From contig JAHFUI010000019.1 in the NCBI GenBank assembly GCA_023265175.1, positions 1 to 43,755 of the forward strand: DNA of 43,755 bases. Direction: 5' to 3'. Source of the stretch: Acidobacteriota bacterium. GTDB lineage: Bacteria > Acidobacteriota > Vicinamibacteria > Vicinamibacterales > CAVVIG01. The first letter of the stretch is position 1, and every line of letters starts with the position of its first letter. Both the position numbers and the translations under genes were made by a program. The notes below the pieces were generated by a model that saw only the letters and a list, made by a program, of their open reading frames with translations, did no database searches and was not told the DNA's origin. Shown in pieces: positions 20,341 through 29,806 of the stretch.

Positions 20341-20750
20341 CCCTCGCTCCCATCCTGACAACTTTTGTTGTCGCTCAGTCACAACCTGACAGTAATCCGC
20401 TACACTCGGACCGTCTCCAGCAGGTGACAGTTGTCGAGGTTCTTCAGCAGAACCGCTTGACGAGGCAAGGCGTCTAACTGATCGGTCAGTTTGAACGAAA
20501 GGCCGAATGCCGTGCGGGCTCATCAGTAAGTGCCTTGAACATTGCGGCTTACGGTATTTGATAATTCACCGACGCGACCAAACGCGCGGTGATCCTGAAC
20601 CGGTGTCAGGGGAAGAACCGAGTGGTGTGATGCGGCCAAGTATTGATTTTGACAAGACTTTAATTCGTGGTAGCATTGGCAATTCGTTTGCATAATAATC
20701 GACGCAACGATCCACGGTAGCCCGCGAACGGGCAGGGAAGGGAGGCGGTC
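20341..20750. other. 410-base gap with several palindromes, no gene
   Basis: No convincing ORF. It holds small perfect or near-perfect hairpins: GACAAC-TTTT-GTTGTC (20357-20372, just after the unknown gene's stop), GGTTCT-TCAGC-AGAACC (20438-20454), AACTGA-TCGG-TCAGTT (20476-20491, resembling TetR-type operators) and CACCGACGCG...CGCGCGGTG (20567-20591). G+C is visibly lower than in the flanks. A TTGACA at 20649-20654 with TAGCAT 16 bases on could be a sigma-70 site. The sigma-54-like site follows. Confidence 0.7.
20676..20692 (+). promoter_or_regulatory. Candidate sigma-54 promoter upstream of the DksA-like gene
   Basis: TTGGCA (20676-20681) and TTGCA (20688-20692) place GG and GC exactly ten bases apart, matching the -24/-12 pattern TTGGCA-N6-TTGCA. 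The start of the dksA-like gene is 58 bases downstream. No activator gene or enhancer site was seen in the window. Confidence 0.5.
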
Positions 20751-21206
20751 ATGAAGGGCATTCAGAACGCCGTCGGCGCCACGACGGCCCGGTCGCGATA
20801 TATCGATCTCAAGAACATGCTCGAAGAGCGTCGCCGCGAGCTTCAGGCAGAGGTCCAGGGTAAGATGCGCGACGTTCGGGCGGTAGGGGCCTGGGGCGGC
20901 AAGGTGAGCGAGGTCCTGGACGCGGTTGAGAGCTCCGAGGCCGACATTCAGGAAGACATCGAGTTCGCACTGATCCAGATGAAGTCCGAGACGCTCAACA
21001 AGGTCAACGATGCGCTCGTGCGGCTGGAGCAGGGCGACTACGGCAACTGCTTCGATTGCGGCGAGGAGATCGCGGAAAAGCGGCTGCGCGCGCTGCCGTT
21101 CGCGGTCCGCTGCAAGGACTGCGAGGAGGCCCGGGAAGCCGTCGAGCAGCGTGAGCGCCAGCTCGCACAGCGGCGCGGCACGGCGTCCCTCTTCCTCGAC
21201 ATGTAA
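20751..21206 (+). CDS. TraR/DksA family zinc-finger transcription factor
   Basis: A 151-residue protein of the DksA/TraR family, which bind RNA polymerase in the secondary channel and tune transcription, often together with (p)ppGpp. The N-terminal two thirds are coiled-coil helices (about 15-95). The C4 zinc finger is CFDCGEEIAEKRLRALPFAVRCKDC (about 101-125). GGGAGG precedes the ATG. A hairpin terminator follows, so it is probably a single-gene unit. It could be the partner of the Rel enzyme at 16167; whether it is true DksA is not settled by sequence. Confidence 0.88.
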   Translation: MKGIQNAVGATTARSRYIDLKNMLEERRRELQAEVQGKMRDVRAVGAWGGKVSEVLDAVESSEADIQEDIEFALIQMKSETLNKVNDALVRLEQGDYGNCFDCGEEIAEKRLRALPFAVRCKDCEEAREAVEQRERQLAQRRGTASLFLDM

Positions 21207-21222
21207 GCATCCGGCGTCCTTC

Positions 21223-21251
21223 GATGGGCTCCGCCGGTGGCGGAGCCCATC
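21223..21251 (+). terminator. Hairpin after the DksA-like gene
   Basis: A perfect 13-base-pair stem (GATGGGCTCCGCC and its complement) with a three-base loop lies 17 bases after the stop. The following bases are CCCTTCTCC rather than a strong T run, so efficiency is uncertain. Confidence 0.65.
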
Positions 21252-21274
21252 CCCTTCTCCACCGGCAATCCACT

Positions 21275-21309
21275 GAAGATTGTAGATTTAAGATTTCAGA
21301 TTGAAGATT
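21275..21309. repeat. Five-unit heptamer array abutting the lon start codon
   Basis: GAAGATT, GTAGATT, TAAGATT, TCAGATT and GAAGATT follow in perfect register, ending three bases before the lon ATG at 21313. The same word, with inverted copies, forms the array at 24345-24452 on the far side of lon. Confidence 0.85.
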
Positions 21310-21312
21310 GCC

Positions 21313-23793
21313 ATGAGCGATCAGGATCAGATCGAGCACCTCAAGCCTGAGGACCCCTCGAACGGCGATCGGCCGTTGACAATTCCATCCGAGCTGCCGA
21401 TCCTGCCGCTGCGGGACACGGTCCTTTTCCCGAATTCCTTCATGCCGCTCGCGGTCGCGCGGGAGAGCTCCGTACGCCTGATCGACGATGCGATTGCGAA
21501 TGGCAAATTGATCGCCGTCTTCACCCAGCGCGACGCCTCGACGGAAGAGCCGGCGCAGGACGACCTCTACGCCGTCGGCACCGCCACACACATCCACAAG
21601 ATGTTCAAGCTGCCGGACGGCAGCTTGCGGCTGATCGTGCAGGGCCTCGCTCGGCTGACCCTCGAAGAGATTGTCTCGGCGCAGCCCTACCTGCGCGGGC
21701 GCGTCCGCGCCGCGGCCGAAGATTCGAGCGAGGACGATCGACTCGAGATCGACGCGCTGGCGCGCAACATCAAGACCAATTTTCAGCAGGTGGTCTCGCT
21801 GTCACCGCTGCTGTCCGACGATTTGCAGACGCTCGCCACGAACATCACTGAACCGGGACGCCTCGCTGATTTCATTGCCTCCTCGCTGTCGACGATCAGC
21901 ACGGCCGTCAAGCAGGAGATCCTCGAGATGCTCGACATCCGGGCGCGGATGGACAACCTGAACCGCATTCTGATCAAGGAGCTTGAAGTCCTCGAGCTCG
22001 GCTCGAAGATTCAATCGCAGGTGCAGTCCGAGGTCGGCAAGAACCAGCGTGAGTATTTCCTGCGCGAGCAGATGAAGGCGATCCAGAAGGAGCTGGGCGA
22101 GGGCGACGACCAGACGAAGGAAATCGAGGAGCTCACCGAGAAGATCGAGGCGGCCGGCATGCCTGAGCTCGTGAAGAAGGAGGCGCTGCGCGAGCTGGAC
22201 CGGCTCTCGAAGATGCCGGTGGCGGCGGCCGAGTACACCGTGTCGCGCACGTATCTCGACTGGCTCGTCGCACTGCCGTGGAACAAGCGCACCGACGAAG
22301 TGATCGATCTGCCGCTCACCAAGAGCGTGCTGGACGCCGATCACTCTGGCCTCGAGAAAGTGAAGGACCGCATTCTGGAGTACCTCGCGGTCCGCAAGTT
22401 GAACCCCAGCGTCAAAGGGCCGATTCTCTGCTTCGTCGGGCCTCCTGGCGTCGGCAAGACGTCGCTGGCGCGTTCCATTGCGCAGGCGCTCGGCCGCAAG
22501 TTCGTGCGCGTCTCGCTCGGCGGCATGCGCGATGAAGCGGAAATCCGCGGCCATCGGCGCACCTACATCGGCGCCCTGCCGGGCCAGGTGATCCAGGGAC
22601 TCCGGCGCGCCGAGTCGAAGAATCCTGTGTTCATCCTGGACGAGATCGACAAGCTCGGGTCGGATTTCCGGGGCGACCCCTCGTCGGCGCTCCTCGAGGT
22701 GCTCGACCCGGAGCAGAACAACACGTTCCGGGATCACTATCTCGACGTCCCGTTCGATCTGTCGGAGGTGCTCTTCATCACCACGGCCAACGTCCTGGAT
22801 CCGGTTCCGCCGGCGCTCAAGGACCGGATGGAAGTGCTCGAAATCGCGGGATACACCGAGGAAGAGAAGCTCGAAATCGTCACCGATCACTTGGTCGACA
22901 AACAGGTGAAGAATCACGGCTTGACGCCGGAATACATCCGCTTCACGCGAGAAGCCCTGCGGCAGGTCATTCGTGGCTACACGCGCGAAGCGGGTGTGAG
23001 AAATCTCGAGCGCGAGATCGGCGCACTGTGCCGCAAGGTGGCCCGGCGCAGGGCCGAAGGCAACGAGACGCCGATCGAGATTGCGCCCGCCGTCGTCATC
23101 GAGATGCTGGGCGCGCCGAAGTTCCTCGACGAGGAGATGGAGGAGCGCACGAAAGATCCGGGCGTCGCGATTGGTCTGGCGTGGACGCCGGCCGGCGGCG
23201 AAGTGCTGTTCATCGAAGCGTCGCGCATGGCGGGAACCGGTTCCCTGACGCTGACCGGTCAGTTGGGCGACGTCATGAAGGAGTCGGCGAGGGCCGCGCT
23301 CTCCTGGCTCCGCACGCACGCGAAGGAATACGGGATCGACCCCGATTTCTTCAAGAACGCCGAGATGCACGTGCACGTGCCGTCCGGGGCGATTCCCAAG
23401 GACGGTCCGTCGGCGGGGGTGACGATGGTCGCGGCGATGGCGTCGGAGCTGACCGGCCGATCTGTTCGCGGCGACATCGCGATGACCGGCGAGATGACGC
23501 TGTCGGGCCGCGTGCTGCCCATCGGGGGCGTCAAAGAGAAGGTGCTGGCCGCGCGCCGCGTCGGCATCCGCGAAGTGATCCTGCCGAGGCAGAACGCGAA
23601 GAACGTCAACGAGGACCTGCCCCCGGAGCTTCGCGCCGAGATGACCGTGCACCTCGTCTCGACGATCGACGAGGTCCTCGCGCTGGCACTGGTTCCGGTG
23701 TCGAGCGACGTGCCGGACGTGAAAAAGAAAAAGGACGAAGGCAAGAGCGACGTCAGAAGCGGGCGAGGCTATGCACCACCATCCCCCGCATAG
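21313..23793 (+). CDS. lon: ATP-dependent Lon protease
   Basis: Cytoplasmic AAA+ serine protease that degrades misfolded and regulatory proteins. The 826 residues contain the N-terminal substrate domain ([18 protein letters not shown], about 25-42), Walker [10 protein letters not shown] (about 376-384), Walker [13 protein letters not shown], and the catalytic Ser in [10 protein letters not shown] (about 700) with Lys in GGVKEK (about 741). ATG 21313 is preferred over the TTG at 21301 because the latter lies inside the heptamer array. The only Shine-Dalgarno-like stretch is GAAG within that array. The C-terminal tail is lysine rich. Confidence 0.97.
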   Translation: MSDQDQIEHLKPEDPSNGDRPLTIPSELPILPLRDTVLFPNSFMPLAVARESSVRLIDDAIANGKLIAVFTQRDASTEEPAQDDLYAVGTATHIHKMFKLPDGSLRLIVQGLARLTLEEIVSAQPYLRGRVRAAAEDSSEDDRLEIDALARNIKTNFQQVVSLSPLLSDDLQTLATNITEPGRLADFIASSLSTISTAVKQEILEMLDIRARMDNLNRILIKELEVLELGSKIQSQVQSEVGKNQREYFLREQMKAIQKELGEGDDQTKEIEELTEKIEAAGMPELVKKEALRELDRLSKMPVAAAEYTVSRTYLDWLVALPWNKRTDEVIDLPLTKSVLDADHSGLEKVKDRILEYLAVRKLNPSVKGPILCFVGPPGVGKTSLARSIAQALGRKFVRVSLGGMRDEAEIRGHRRTYIGALPGQVIQGLRRAESKNPVFILDEIDKLGSDFRGDPSSALLEVLDPEQNNTFRDHYLDVPFDLSEVLFITTANVLDPVPPALKDRMEVLEIAGYTEEEKLEIVTDHLVDKQVKNHGLTPEYIRFTREALRQVIRGYTREAGVRNLEREIGALCRKVARRRAEGNETPIEIAPAVVIEMLGAPKFLDEEMEERTKDPGVAIGLAWTPAGGEVLFIEASRMAGTGSLTLTGQLGDVMKESARAALSWLRTHAKEYGIDPDFFKNAEMHVHVPSGAIPKDGPSAGVTMVAAMASELTGRSVRGDIAMTGEMTLSGRVLPIGGVKEKVLAARRVGIREVILPRQNAKNVNEDLPPELRAEMTVHLVSTIDEVLALALVPVSSDVPDVKKKKDEGKSDVRSGRGYAPPSPA

Positions 23794-23794
23794 T

Positions 23795-23829
23795 TGCTAG
23801 CCTCCAGCCCCTAGTCTCCAGCCTCTAAA
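23795..23829. repeat. Five-unit heptamer array between lon and the Nudix gene
   Basis: CTAGCCT, CCAGCCC, CTAGTCT, CCAGCCT and CTAAATT follow in register between the convergent lon and Nudix stops. The word differs from those of the other arrays. Confidence 0.75.
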
Positions 23830-24327
23830 TTAGATGAGCGTCAGCCCGTAGGCGGTCTTCAGATCGATGATCTCGCCGCGGGCGGCCATCGCCTGCGCTT
23901 CCGCAATCGTGAACGCCTGTGCGTGGATGTCTTCGTCCTCGTCCGGCTTGTGAGGCGAGTCCGGCGGCGGCGCGTGCAGCTCCGAGACAAGGAAGTAGAT
24001 CAGCTCTTCATCGCAAAACCCCGGCGCGGGAAACAGGCCTCTCAGCCGCTCGAGATGTCCCGGCACCAGCCCAATCTCCTCTTCGCACTCGCGCGCCGCG
24101 GCCGATTCCGCGGTCTCGTCGGGATTCAGGCTGCCGGCCGGCAGCTCCCATGTCTCGCGGCGGATGCTGTGCCGGTACTGCCGGACCAGAACGACGTGGC
24201 CGGCATCCGCCATCGGCAGCAGCACCACCGATGGCCGATGGCGGATGGTCTCGACCTGATATTCGCGACCGTCGCGCAGCAGCCGCTCCACGTCGATTGA
24301 AAACACCCGGCCTTCAAAGACGATCAT
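23830..24327 (-). CDS. Nudix hydrolase, probable ADP-ribose pyrophosphatase
   Basis: Likely cleaves ADP-ribose or another nucleoside diphosphate sugar. The 165 residues contain a full Nudix box (Gly65 to Leu87: G-x5-E-x7-REC-x-EE-x-GL), preceded by ETWELPAGSLNPDET, the pattern of the ADP-ribose subgroup. ATG 24327 was chosen because GAGAGG precedes it. A longer open frame to 24399 only reads through the intergenic repeat. It is the last gene of the ileS-lspA-lgt-rluD direction but is separated from rluD by a 122-base array region. Confidence 0.9.
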   Translation of the reverse strand: MIVFEGRVFSIDVERLLRDGREYQVETIRHRPSVVLLPMADAGHVVLVRQYRHSIRRETWELPAGSLNPDETAESAAARECEEEIGLVPGHLERLRGLFPAPGFCDEELIYFLVSELHAPPPDSPHKPDEDEDIHAQAFTIAEAQAMAARGEIIDLKTAYGLTLI

Positions 24328-24344
24328 CGGGGGGCCTCTCGCAA

Positions 24345-24452
24345 CTTGAGATTTCAGATCGAAGATTGAAGATCGAAGATTCTCGGGTCGCCCATCCAAT
24401 CTTCAACTTGACAATCCAATCTTCAATCTCAAGTCTTCAATCTCAAATCTCA
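24345..24452. repeat. Inverted heptamer arrays between rluD and the Nudix gene
   Basis: The left side (24345-24384) repeats AAGATTG/AAGATCG; the right side (24396-24452) repeats CAATCTT/CAATCTC, the reverse complement. The two can form a long imperfect stem. The array ends at the rluD stop. The last five units, read on the plus strand, are in exact seven-base register. The word matches the array in front of lon. Confidence 0.88.
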
Positions 24453-25385
24453 CCGCTCTGCCGCCCGCAGCGCATCGAGAACCCCTTGCAAATCGGCAGG
24501 CAGCGCGCTCGTAAACTCCATGCGGCGGCCGTCTGACGGATGTTTGAAGGCGAGCCACGCAGCGTGGAGGAACGGCCGCTCCAGGCGCGTCACCGGCTTG
24601 AGGTCGCCCGGCACGCGCCGATGGACGCCGCCGTACAGCGGATCGCCGACGATCGGATGGCCGATCGCGCTGAGATGGACGCGAATCTGATGGGTGCGGC
24701 CCGTGTGAATCGCCACCCGCGCAAGCGTCAGCGCCGGATGGAGATGTTCGGCCCGCACGATGCGCGTGACCGCCTCGCGGCTGCGGCGCGCGCGCGCGGA
24801 CATTTTCTTGCGGTTCACCGGATCGCGTCCGATGGGCGCATCGATCCGTCGTCCCGCCTGCACCACGCCCCAGACGAGCGCGACGTATTCCTTTTCGACC
24901 TCGCGCTCGCGGAACTGCCGCGCGAGCTCTTCGTGCGAAGCGTCGTGCTTGGCGGCCACCATGAGGCCCGACGTGCCACGATCGAGCCGGTGGACGATGC
25001 CGGGACGTTTCTCGCCGCCGATGCCGCTGAGGTCATCGACCCAGTAGAGCAGCGCGTTCACCAGCGTGCCGCTCGCGTGGCCGGCGGCGGGATGGACGAC
25101 CATGCCCGCCGGCTTATCCACCACGATGAGATCGTGATCTTGATAGATGATGGCGAGCGGCAGCGCCTCCGGCGCCGGTTCCGCCTCGACCGGCTCGAGA
25201 AGCTGGACCGAGATCTCTTGTCCGGCCTTCACCGCCTGATTGGGTTTCGCATCACGCCCCGCGACGTGGACGTGGCCGTCCTTGATGAGTCGTTGAATCT
25301 GCGACCGGGAATGGGAGGCCAGAACGGACACGAGAAACCGATCGAGCCGCGTGCCGTCGGCATCGCCGGCAACCGTGAAGATCAC
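24450..25385 (-). CDS. rluD: 23S rRNA pseudouridine synthase, RluD type
   Basis: Converts uridines of 23S rRNA to pseudouridine. The 311 residues have an N-terminal S4 RNA-binding domain (about 13-60), the KPAGMVVHPA segment (about 91-100) and the catalytic HRLDRGTSG with Asp135. The family call to RluD over RluC rests on overall pattern and is not certain. Its ATG overlaps the lgt stop by four bases (ATGA). Confidence 0.92.
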   Translation of the reverse strand: MIFTVAGDADGTRLDRFLVSVLASHSRSQIQRLIKDGHVHVAGRDAKPNQAVKAGQEISVQLLEPVEAEPAPEALPLAIIYQDHDLIVVDKPAGMVVHPAAGHASGTLVNALLYWVDDLSGIGGEKRPGIVHRLDRGTSGLMVAAKHDASHEELARQFREREVEKEYVALVWGVVQAGRRIDAPIGRDPVNRKKMSARARRSREAVTRIVRAEHLHPALTLARVAIHTGRTHQIRVHLSAIGHPIVGDPLYGGVHRRVPGDLKPVTRLERPFLHAAWLAFKHPSDGRRMEFTSALPADLQGVLDALRAAER

Positions 25386-26185
25386 GCCGCCCGCTTGCGC
25401 GCGGACTTCGGCGCCGGCGCCTTCGCGCGCGCGAGATACACGAGCATGGCGATCGCCAGCGGCGCCAGGATGATCGAGATGAACTGGGACGTCGAGAAGA
25501 TGCCGACCGTCCCGCGTTCGTCACCGCGGAAGAACTCGATGATGTAACGCGAAATCGCGTAGAGCAGCATGTACAACCAGAACGTTCGCCCGGCGAACGG
25601 CTTGCCCTTCTTCTCCGTCAGCAGCAATACGAAGAGAATGAGCGCCTCAGCGCCCGCCTCGTACAACTGTGTGGGATGGAGATGCACGCCGAGCGGCGTG
25701 CCGACATTGGCCGCCGCGAACGGATCCGTGAACGTGATGCCCCACGGCATCGTCGTCGGCTTGCCATAACAACAGCCGGCGAAGAAGCATCCGAATCGGC
25801 CGACCACGTGGCCCAGCGCGATTCCCGGTGCGAACACGTCGCAGGTCGTCCACAACGGCAGACCGGCCCGACCGATGTACCACAGGGCGACGATGACCGC
25901 GAGGATCAGGCCTCCATAGAACACTCCGCCCGAACGGGCCAGCGTGAGCAGTTCGCGCGGATCCGCGCGAAAGGACCGGAAGTCGGTGATGAGCAGCAGC
26001 AGTTTGGCGCCGACAAGAGCGCTGATGATGATGTAGATGCCGAGGTCGAGCACGCGGACCGCGTCGAGGCCCCGGGCCTTCGCGCGGACCATCGCGAACT
26101 TGAGGCCCAGCAGGTACGCCGCGGCGAGCAGGACGCCGTACGCGTAGACGGTAATCGGGCCGAGGTCAAACAGTCTTGGATACAT
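25382..26185 (-). CDS. lgt: Prolipoprotein diacylglyceryl transferase
   Basis: First step of lipoprotein maturation: transfers diacylglycerol to the lipobox cysteine, in the inner membrane. It has 267 residues with seven or so membrane helices. The signature region is GRFGCFFAGCCYG (129-141), the Cys-containing variant of the GRxGNFxNxxxxG pattern, with the essential arginine at 130. HPTQLYE follows. Its first codons overlap the end of lspA by 20 bases, and rluD is coupled downstream. lspA and lgt side by side make a lipoprotein-processing pair. Confidence 0.94.
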   Translation of the reverse strand: MYPRLFDLGPITVYAYGVLLAAAYLLGLKFAMVRAKARGLDAVRVLDLGIYIIISALVGAKLLLLITDFRSFRADPRELLTLARSGGVFYGGLILAVIVALWYIGRAGLPLWTTCDVFAPGIALGHVVGRFGCFFAGCCYGKPTTMPWGITFTDPFAAANVGTPLGVHLHPTQLYEAGAEALILFVLLLTEKKGKPFAGRTFWLYMLLYAISRYIIEFFRGDERGTVGIFSTSQFISIILAPLAIAMLVYLARAKAPAPKSARKRAA

Positions 26186-26741
26186 GCGTCCGAACCCTCA
26201 GCATGTCGAGAATCATGATCGCCACGCCGACGGTGATCGCTGAGTCCGCGACGTTGAATGCCCAGAAGTGATGCGTCTCCCAGTACACATCGACGAAATC
26301 CACCACCGAGCCGGCGGCGATCCGATCCAGAAGATTTCCGGCGGCGCCGCCGATGATGAGCGCCAGGCCCGTTCGCGCCACGAACTGGTGAGGCGCGAGG
26401 CTGGCCGCGTACATACCGACGCCGATCAGTGCGGCGGTGGCGACGGCGGCGATAGCCACCGTCTTGAACGGGAAGTCCGAGGTATTCAGGATCCCGAACG
26501 CCGCGCCCGTGTTCAGCACGTGCGTGAAACCCATGAAGCCCGGCACGATCGTGATGCTCGAATACAGCGGGATGTTGGCACGCACGAGGGCCTTCGTGAG
26601 CTGATCGAGCGCGACGATGACGATCGGCAGCCAGATTTCGAGGCGCCGGATGCGCACGCGGTCCTCGCGTGCGATCGCCCCGATGTCCTCCGACGAGGCG
26701 CCGGCGGGTTCCGTGAGTGCCGACTCGGTGTGATCAGCCAT
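26166..26741 (-). CDS. lspA: Lipoprotein signal peptidase
   Basis: Aspartic peptidase that removes the signal peptide of diacylglyceryl prolipoproteins. With ATG 26741 it has 191 residues and four membrane helices. The catalytic aspartates are in GGAAGNLLDR (139) and FNVADSAIT (166); LDQLTKALVR and NTGAAFGIL are also family segments. The frame is open to 26900, but those residues are low complexity and partly read through a palindromic repeat. No good ribosome site marks either start, so the exact N-terminus is uncertain. Confidence 0.93.
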   Translation of the reverse strand: MADHTESALTEPAGASSEDIGAIAREDRVRIRRLEIWLPIVIVALDQLTKALVRANIPLYSSITIVPGFMGFTHVLNTGAAFGILNTSDFPFKTVAIAAVATAALIGVGMYAASLAPHQFVARTGLALIIGGAAGNLLDRIAAGSVVDFVDVYWETHHFWAFNVADSAITVGVAIMILDMLRVRTHVSKTV

Positions 26742-26755
26742 TGACGTTGCGTTAG

Positions 26756-26807
26756 GCGCGCGGGGCCCCACTTTCATTAACTCGCGCCGGGGCCCCACCC
26801 CCGGCGC
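26756..26807. repeat. Palindromic element with GGGGCCCCAC core between ileS and lspA
   Basis: A 9-base-pair hairpin GCGCCGGGG-CCCCAC-CCCCGGCGC lies at 26784-26807. A near-copy of its first half, GCGCGGGGCCCCAC, ends at 26771. The same core and loop recur at 35681-35708 upstream of prfA. Confidence 0.8.
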
Positions 26808-26871
26808 TGTTGCTCGGCGCATCCACGCCTCGCAACGGCTCAAGGCTGCCACGCGCCCTCGTCCGGCGGGA

Positions 26872-29778
26872 TCAGCGATTAACCGCCTCGGAGAGGGCAT
26901 CCTGGCAGCGCTCGCACAACCCCGCCGATTCCCGCTCGCTCGACACCTTGCCGACGTACCGCCAGCAGCGCTCGCATTTCACGCCGCCCGCCCGTTCGAT
27001 GGCGACCCCGACGCGTGCCTCGGCAGTCGCTTCGACATGGCTCGACGCACGCCCCTCGACGGGGCTCGGTGCAGGCCGTAACTCTACCTCGGAGACAATG
27101 AACAGCATCGGCAGCTGGTCGGCGTGCCGTTGCAGAAATGCCAGCTCGGTCCCAGGCGCGGAGAGTACCACTTTGGCCTGAAGCGAGCTGCCGATCCGCT
27201 TGTCTTTGCGCAGAGGCTCGATCTCGGCCAGCACCTGCTCGCGCACCTTCATCAGTCGATCCCATCGCTCGACGAGCTCGTGGTCGGCGACGGCTTCGAG
27301 CTCCGCCCGCGTCGGAAAAACGGCCATGTGGACCGACTCTTCGCGGCCTTCGACAAGCTCAGGCCGTGGTGAGCCCGTCGAACCACGCGTGCCCTTGTCG
27401 GGCAGAAATCGCCACAGCTCGTCAGCGGTGAACGACAGAATCGGCGCGGCGAGGCGGGTGAGGCCGTCGGCCATCAGGTACATCGCCGTCTGGGCCGATC
27501 GCCGTTCTGCCGAGCGCGCGGCAAACGTGTACAGCCGATCTTTCGAGACGTCGGCGTAGAACGCGCTCAAATCGAGTGTCGTGAACGCGTTGAGCGCCTG
27601 GAAGATCGTGCCGTACTCGTATTCGTCATAGGCGCCGAGGACGCGCTGCGCCATATCGGCATAGCGGGCGAGGATATATCGATCGACTTCTTCGAGGCGT
27701 CCCACGTCGACGAGATCGACACTGGGATTGAAGTCGTACAGATTCCCCAGCAGGTAGCGCAGCGTGTTGCGGATCTTGCGGTAAGCCTCGACCACCCGCG
27801 CCAGGATCTCCTTACTCAGGTGAATCTCCTGCGTGTAGTCGCTCATCGACACCCAGAGACGCAGGATGTCGGCGCCGCTCTGCTTGATGATGTCGGCCGG
27901 CTCAATCGAGTTGCCGAGCGACTTCGACATCTTCCGGCCGTCTTCGGCGACGATGAAGCCGTGCGTCAGGACCTCGCGAAATGGCGCGCGGCCGCGAGTG
28001 CCGAGGCCGACCAGCAGCGAGCTCTGGAACCATCCGCGATGCTGGTCGCTGCCTTCAAGATAGATGTCTGCCGGCCAGGTCAGGTCCGGACGCACCGACA
28101 ACACGGCTTCGTGACTCGATCCCGAGTCGAACCACACGTCGAGGATGTTCATCTCGCGGTCGAACGAGGACCCGCCGCAGGACGGACACGTCAGGCCCGG
28201 CGGGATGAATTCCTCGGTCGGCCGCTCGTACCATGCGTCTGCGCCGAACTGTTCGAACACCTTCGCCGTCTGCTCGACGAGCGCTGTCGTGACGATCGCC
28301 TCGCCGCAGCTTGTGCAATCGACGGCCGGAATCGGCACACCCCACGCCCGCTGCCGCGAAACACACCAGTCGGGCCGATTCGCGATCATGTTGTAGATGC
28401 GATCGTGTCCCCACGCCGGGATCCATGTGACGTGATGGTCGACCGCGTCGAGCGCGGCTTCACGCAGCGTGCGGCCTTGGTCCGGCTCTAGCCGGACCCC
28501 GTCCAACCGAATGAACCACTGTGACGTCGCCAGGAAGATCACCGGGTTGTGACACCGCCAGCAGTGTGGGTACTGATGCACGAAGGTCTGCCGGTGCCAC
28601 AGCCGGCCCCGCTCCTTCAGCGCACTTTCGACTTTCGGATTCGCGTCGAACACGCGCATCCCGCCAAACAGGCCGACCGAATCGAGAAAGTGACCGCCGG
28701 GTCCGACCGGCGCGTAGATCTCGAGGCCGTACTTCATTCCCGTGTTGAAATCGTCGGCACCGTGGCCGGGCGCCGTGTGGACCGCACCGGTGCCCGCTTC
28801 GAGCGTGACGTAGTCGCCGAGCACGCCGACCGAGTCGCGTTCGTACAGCGGATGGCGAAATCGGACGCCTTCCAGCTGTTCGCCCTTGATGCGAACGATC
28901 GGTCGATCGAAGGCACGCCCAACCTCCTGCGTCACGGCCGGCGCGAGCGCCTCGGCGACGATCACGGCGCGCCCGTCCACGTTGAAGGCGGCGTAGTCGA
29001 GCTCCGGATGAAAGGCGATCGCCAGATTCGACGGGATTGTCCACGGCGTCGTCGTCCAGATGAGCACCGAGACGTCGCGTCCCGCCAGCTCCGGGACGCG
29101 CGCGCCCAGATCCGCAGCGCCATCAGCGGCGAGCGGAAACTCGACGTAGATGGACGGCGACGTATGATTCTCGTATTCGACCTCTGCTTCGGCGAGTGCC
29201 GTGCGGCAATGAATGCACCAGTGAACCGGCTTCTTTCCCTTGTAGACGAGTTCCTGATCGACGAAGCGGCCGAACGCGCGCGCGATCGCCGCCTGATACT
29301 TGAAGTCCATCGTCAGGTACGGATCGTCCCAGGTGCCGAGAATGCCGAGACGCTGGAACTGCTCGCTCATCGTGCCGACGAAGCGCTCGGCGTACGCGCG
29401 GCACGCCCGGCAGAAATCGGCGACCGGCATCTGTCGTTTCTTCGGGCCGAGCTCGCGGTCGACCTGCAGCTCGATGGGCAGGCCATGGCAGTCGTAACCC
29501 ACGACGTACGGCGCGTCGTAGCCCGCCATGGATCTCGACTTGACGACGAGATCCTTCAGAATCTTGTTCAGGGCCGTGCCGATGTGAATGTTGCCGTTCG
29601 CGTACGGCGGACCGTCGTGCAGCACGAATTTCGGCGCGCCGCTGCGCCGCGCGCGGATCTTCCCGTACAGGTCCATCGCGGCCCACCGAGCGAGGGCGTC
29701 CGGCTCGGTCGCCGGCAGGCTCGCCTTCATCGGGAAGCCGGTGCGCGGAAGGTTGACGGTGTCTTTCCACTCGGGCAT
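26872..29778 (-). CDS. ileS: Isoleucyl-tRNA synthetase
   Basis: Charges tRNA-Ile. The 968 residues contain the HIGH motif in [10 protein letters not shown] (about 58-67), the editing domain, KMSKS in [13 protein letters not shown] (about 610-622), the anticodon-binding region and a C-terminal zinc knuckle CERCWRYVG...CERC. Two in-frame segments are unusual: [13 protein letters not shown] (about 799-811) and [15 protein letters not shown] (about 902-916). Both are translated from palindromic repeats and look like insertions in loops. The region between the divergent ileS and M16 starts is short (28 bases) and AT-rich. It heads the minus-strand run with lspA, lgt and rluD. Confidence 0.96.
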   Translation of the reverse strand: MPEWKDTVNLPRTGFPMKASLPATEPDALARWAAMDLYGKIRARRSGAPKFVLHDGPPYANGNIHIGTALNKILKDLVVKSRSMAGYDAPYVVGYDCHGLPIELQVDRELGPKKRQMPVADFCRACRAYAERFVGTMSEQFQRLGILGTWDDPYLTMDFKYQAAIARAFGRFVDQELVYKGKKPVHWCIHCRTALAEAEVEYENHTSPSIYVEFPLAADGAADLGARVPELAGRDVSVLIWTTTPWTIPSNLAIAFHPELDYAAFNVDGRAVIVAEALAPAVTQEVGRAFDRPIVRIKGEQLEGVRFRHPLYERDSVGVLGDYVTLEAGTGAVHTAPGHGADDFNTGMKYGLEIYAPVGPGGHFLDSVGLFGGMRVFDANPKVESALKERGRLWHRQTFVHQYPHCWRCHNPVIFLATSQWFIRLDGVRLEPDQGRTLREAALDAVDHHVTWIPAWGHDRIYNMIANRPDWCVSRQRAWGVPIPAVDCTSCGEAIVTTALVEQTAKVFEQFGADAWYERPTEEFIPPGLTCPSCGGSSFDREMNILDVWFDSGSSHEAVLSVRPDLTWPADIYLEGSDQHRGWFQSSLLVGLGTRGRAPFREVLTHGFIVAEDGRKMSKSLGNSIEPADIIKQSGADILRLWVSMSDYTQEIHLSKEILARVVEAYRKIRNTLRYLLGNLYDFNPSVDLVDVGRLEEVDRYILARYADMAQRVLGAYDEYEYGTIFQALNAFTTLDLSAFYADVSKDRLYTFAARSAERRSAQTAMYLMADGLTRLAAPILSFTADELWRFLPDKGTRGSTGSPRPELVEGREESVHMAVFPTRAELEAVADHELVERWDRLMKVREQVLAEIEPLRKDKRIGSSLQAKVVLSAPGTELAFLQRHADQLPMLFIVSEVELRPAPSPVEGRASSHVEATAEARVGVAIERAGGVKCERCWRYVGKVSSERESAGLCERCQDALSEAVNR
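27031..27070. repeat. Palindrome-related repeat inside ileS, second copy
   Basis: TTCGACATGGCTCG and CTCGACGGGGCTCG lie close together inside ileS and translate on the minus strand as [13 protein letters not shown]. The TCGAC-N3-GCTC core is shared with the palindrome at 27347-27384. Confidence 0.6.
27347..27384. repeat. Palindromic repeat inside ileS, first copy
   Basis: TTCGACAAGCTCA and TGAGCCCGTCGAA face each other around a short spacer, an imperfect palindrome. On the minus strand it is translated in frame as PRPELVEG. I recognise this TTCGAC-AAGCTCAGG motif as common in many environmental genomes, from memory only. Confidence 0.75.
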
Positions 29779-29794
29779 GGGTATCCAACAATTT

Positions 29795-29800
29795 TATAAT
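29795..29800 (+). promoter_or_regulatory. -10 box giving a likely leaderless M16 transcript
   Basis: A perfect TATAAT ends six bases before the ATG at 29807. Transcription would begin at or next to the start codon. No clear -35 box and no ribosome site were seen. Confidence 0.5.
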
Positions 29801-29806
29801 GAACCG

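Noticed and set aside
20490-20520. Cyclic-di-GMP riboswitch-like sequence
   Set aside because: Only the short CGAAAGG piece matches; the rest of the conserved core is missing.
26742-26900. Longer LspA start
   Set aside because: The additional residues pass through a palindromic repeat and resemble no LspA; the core begins at about 26741 or later.
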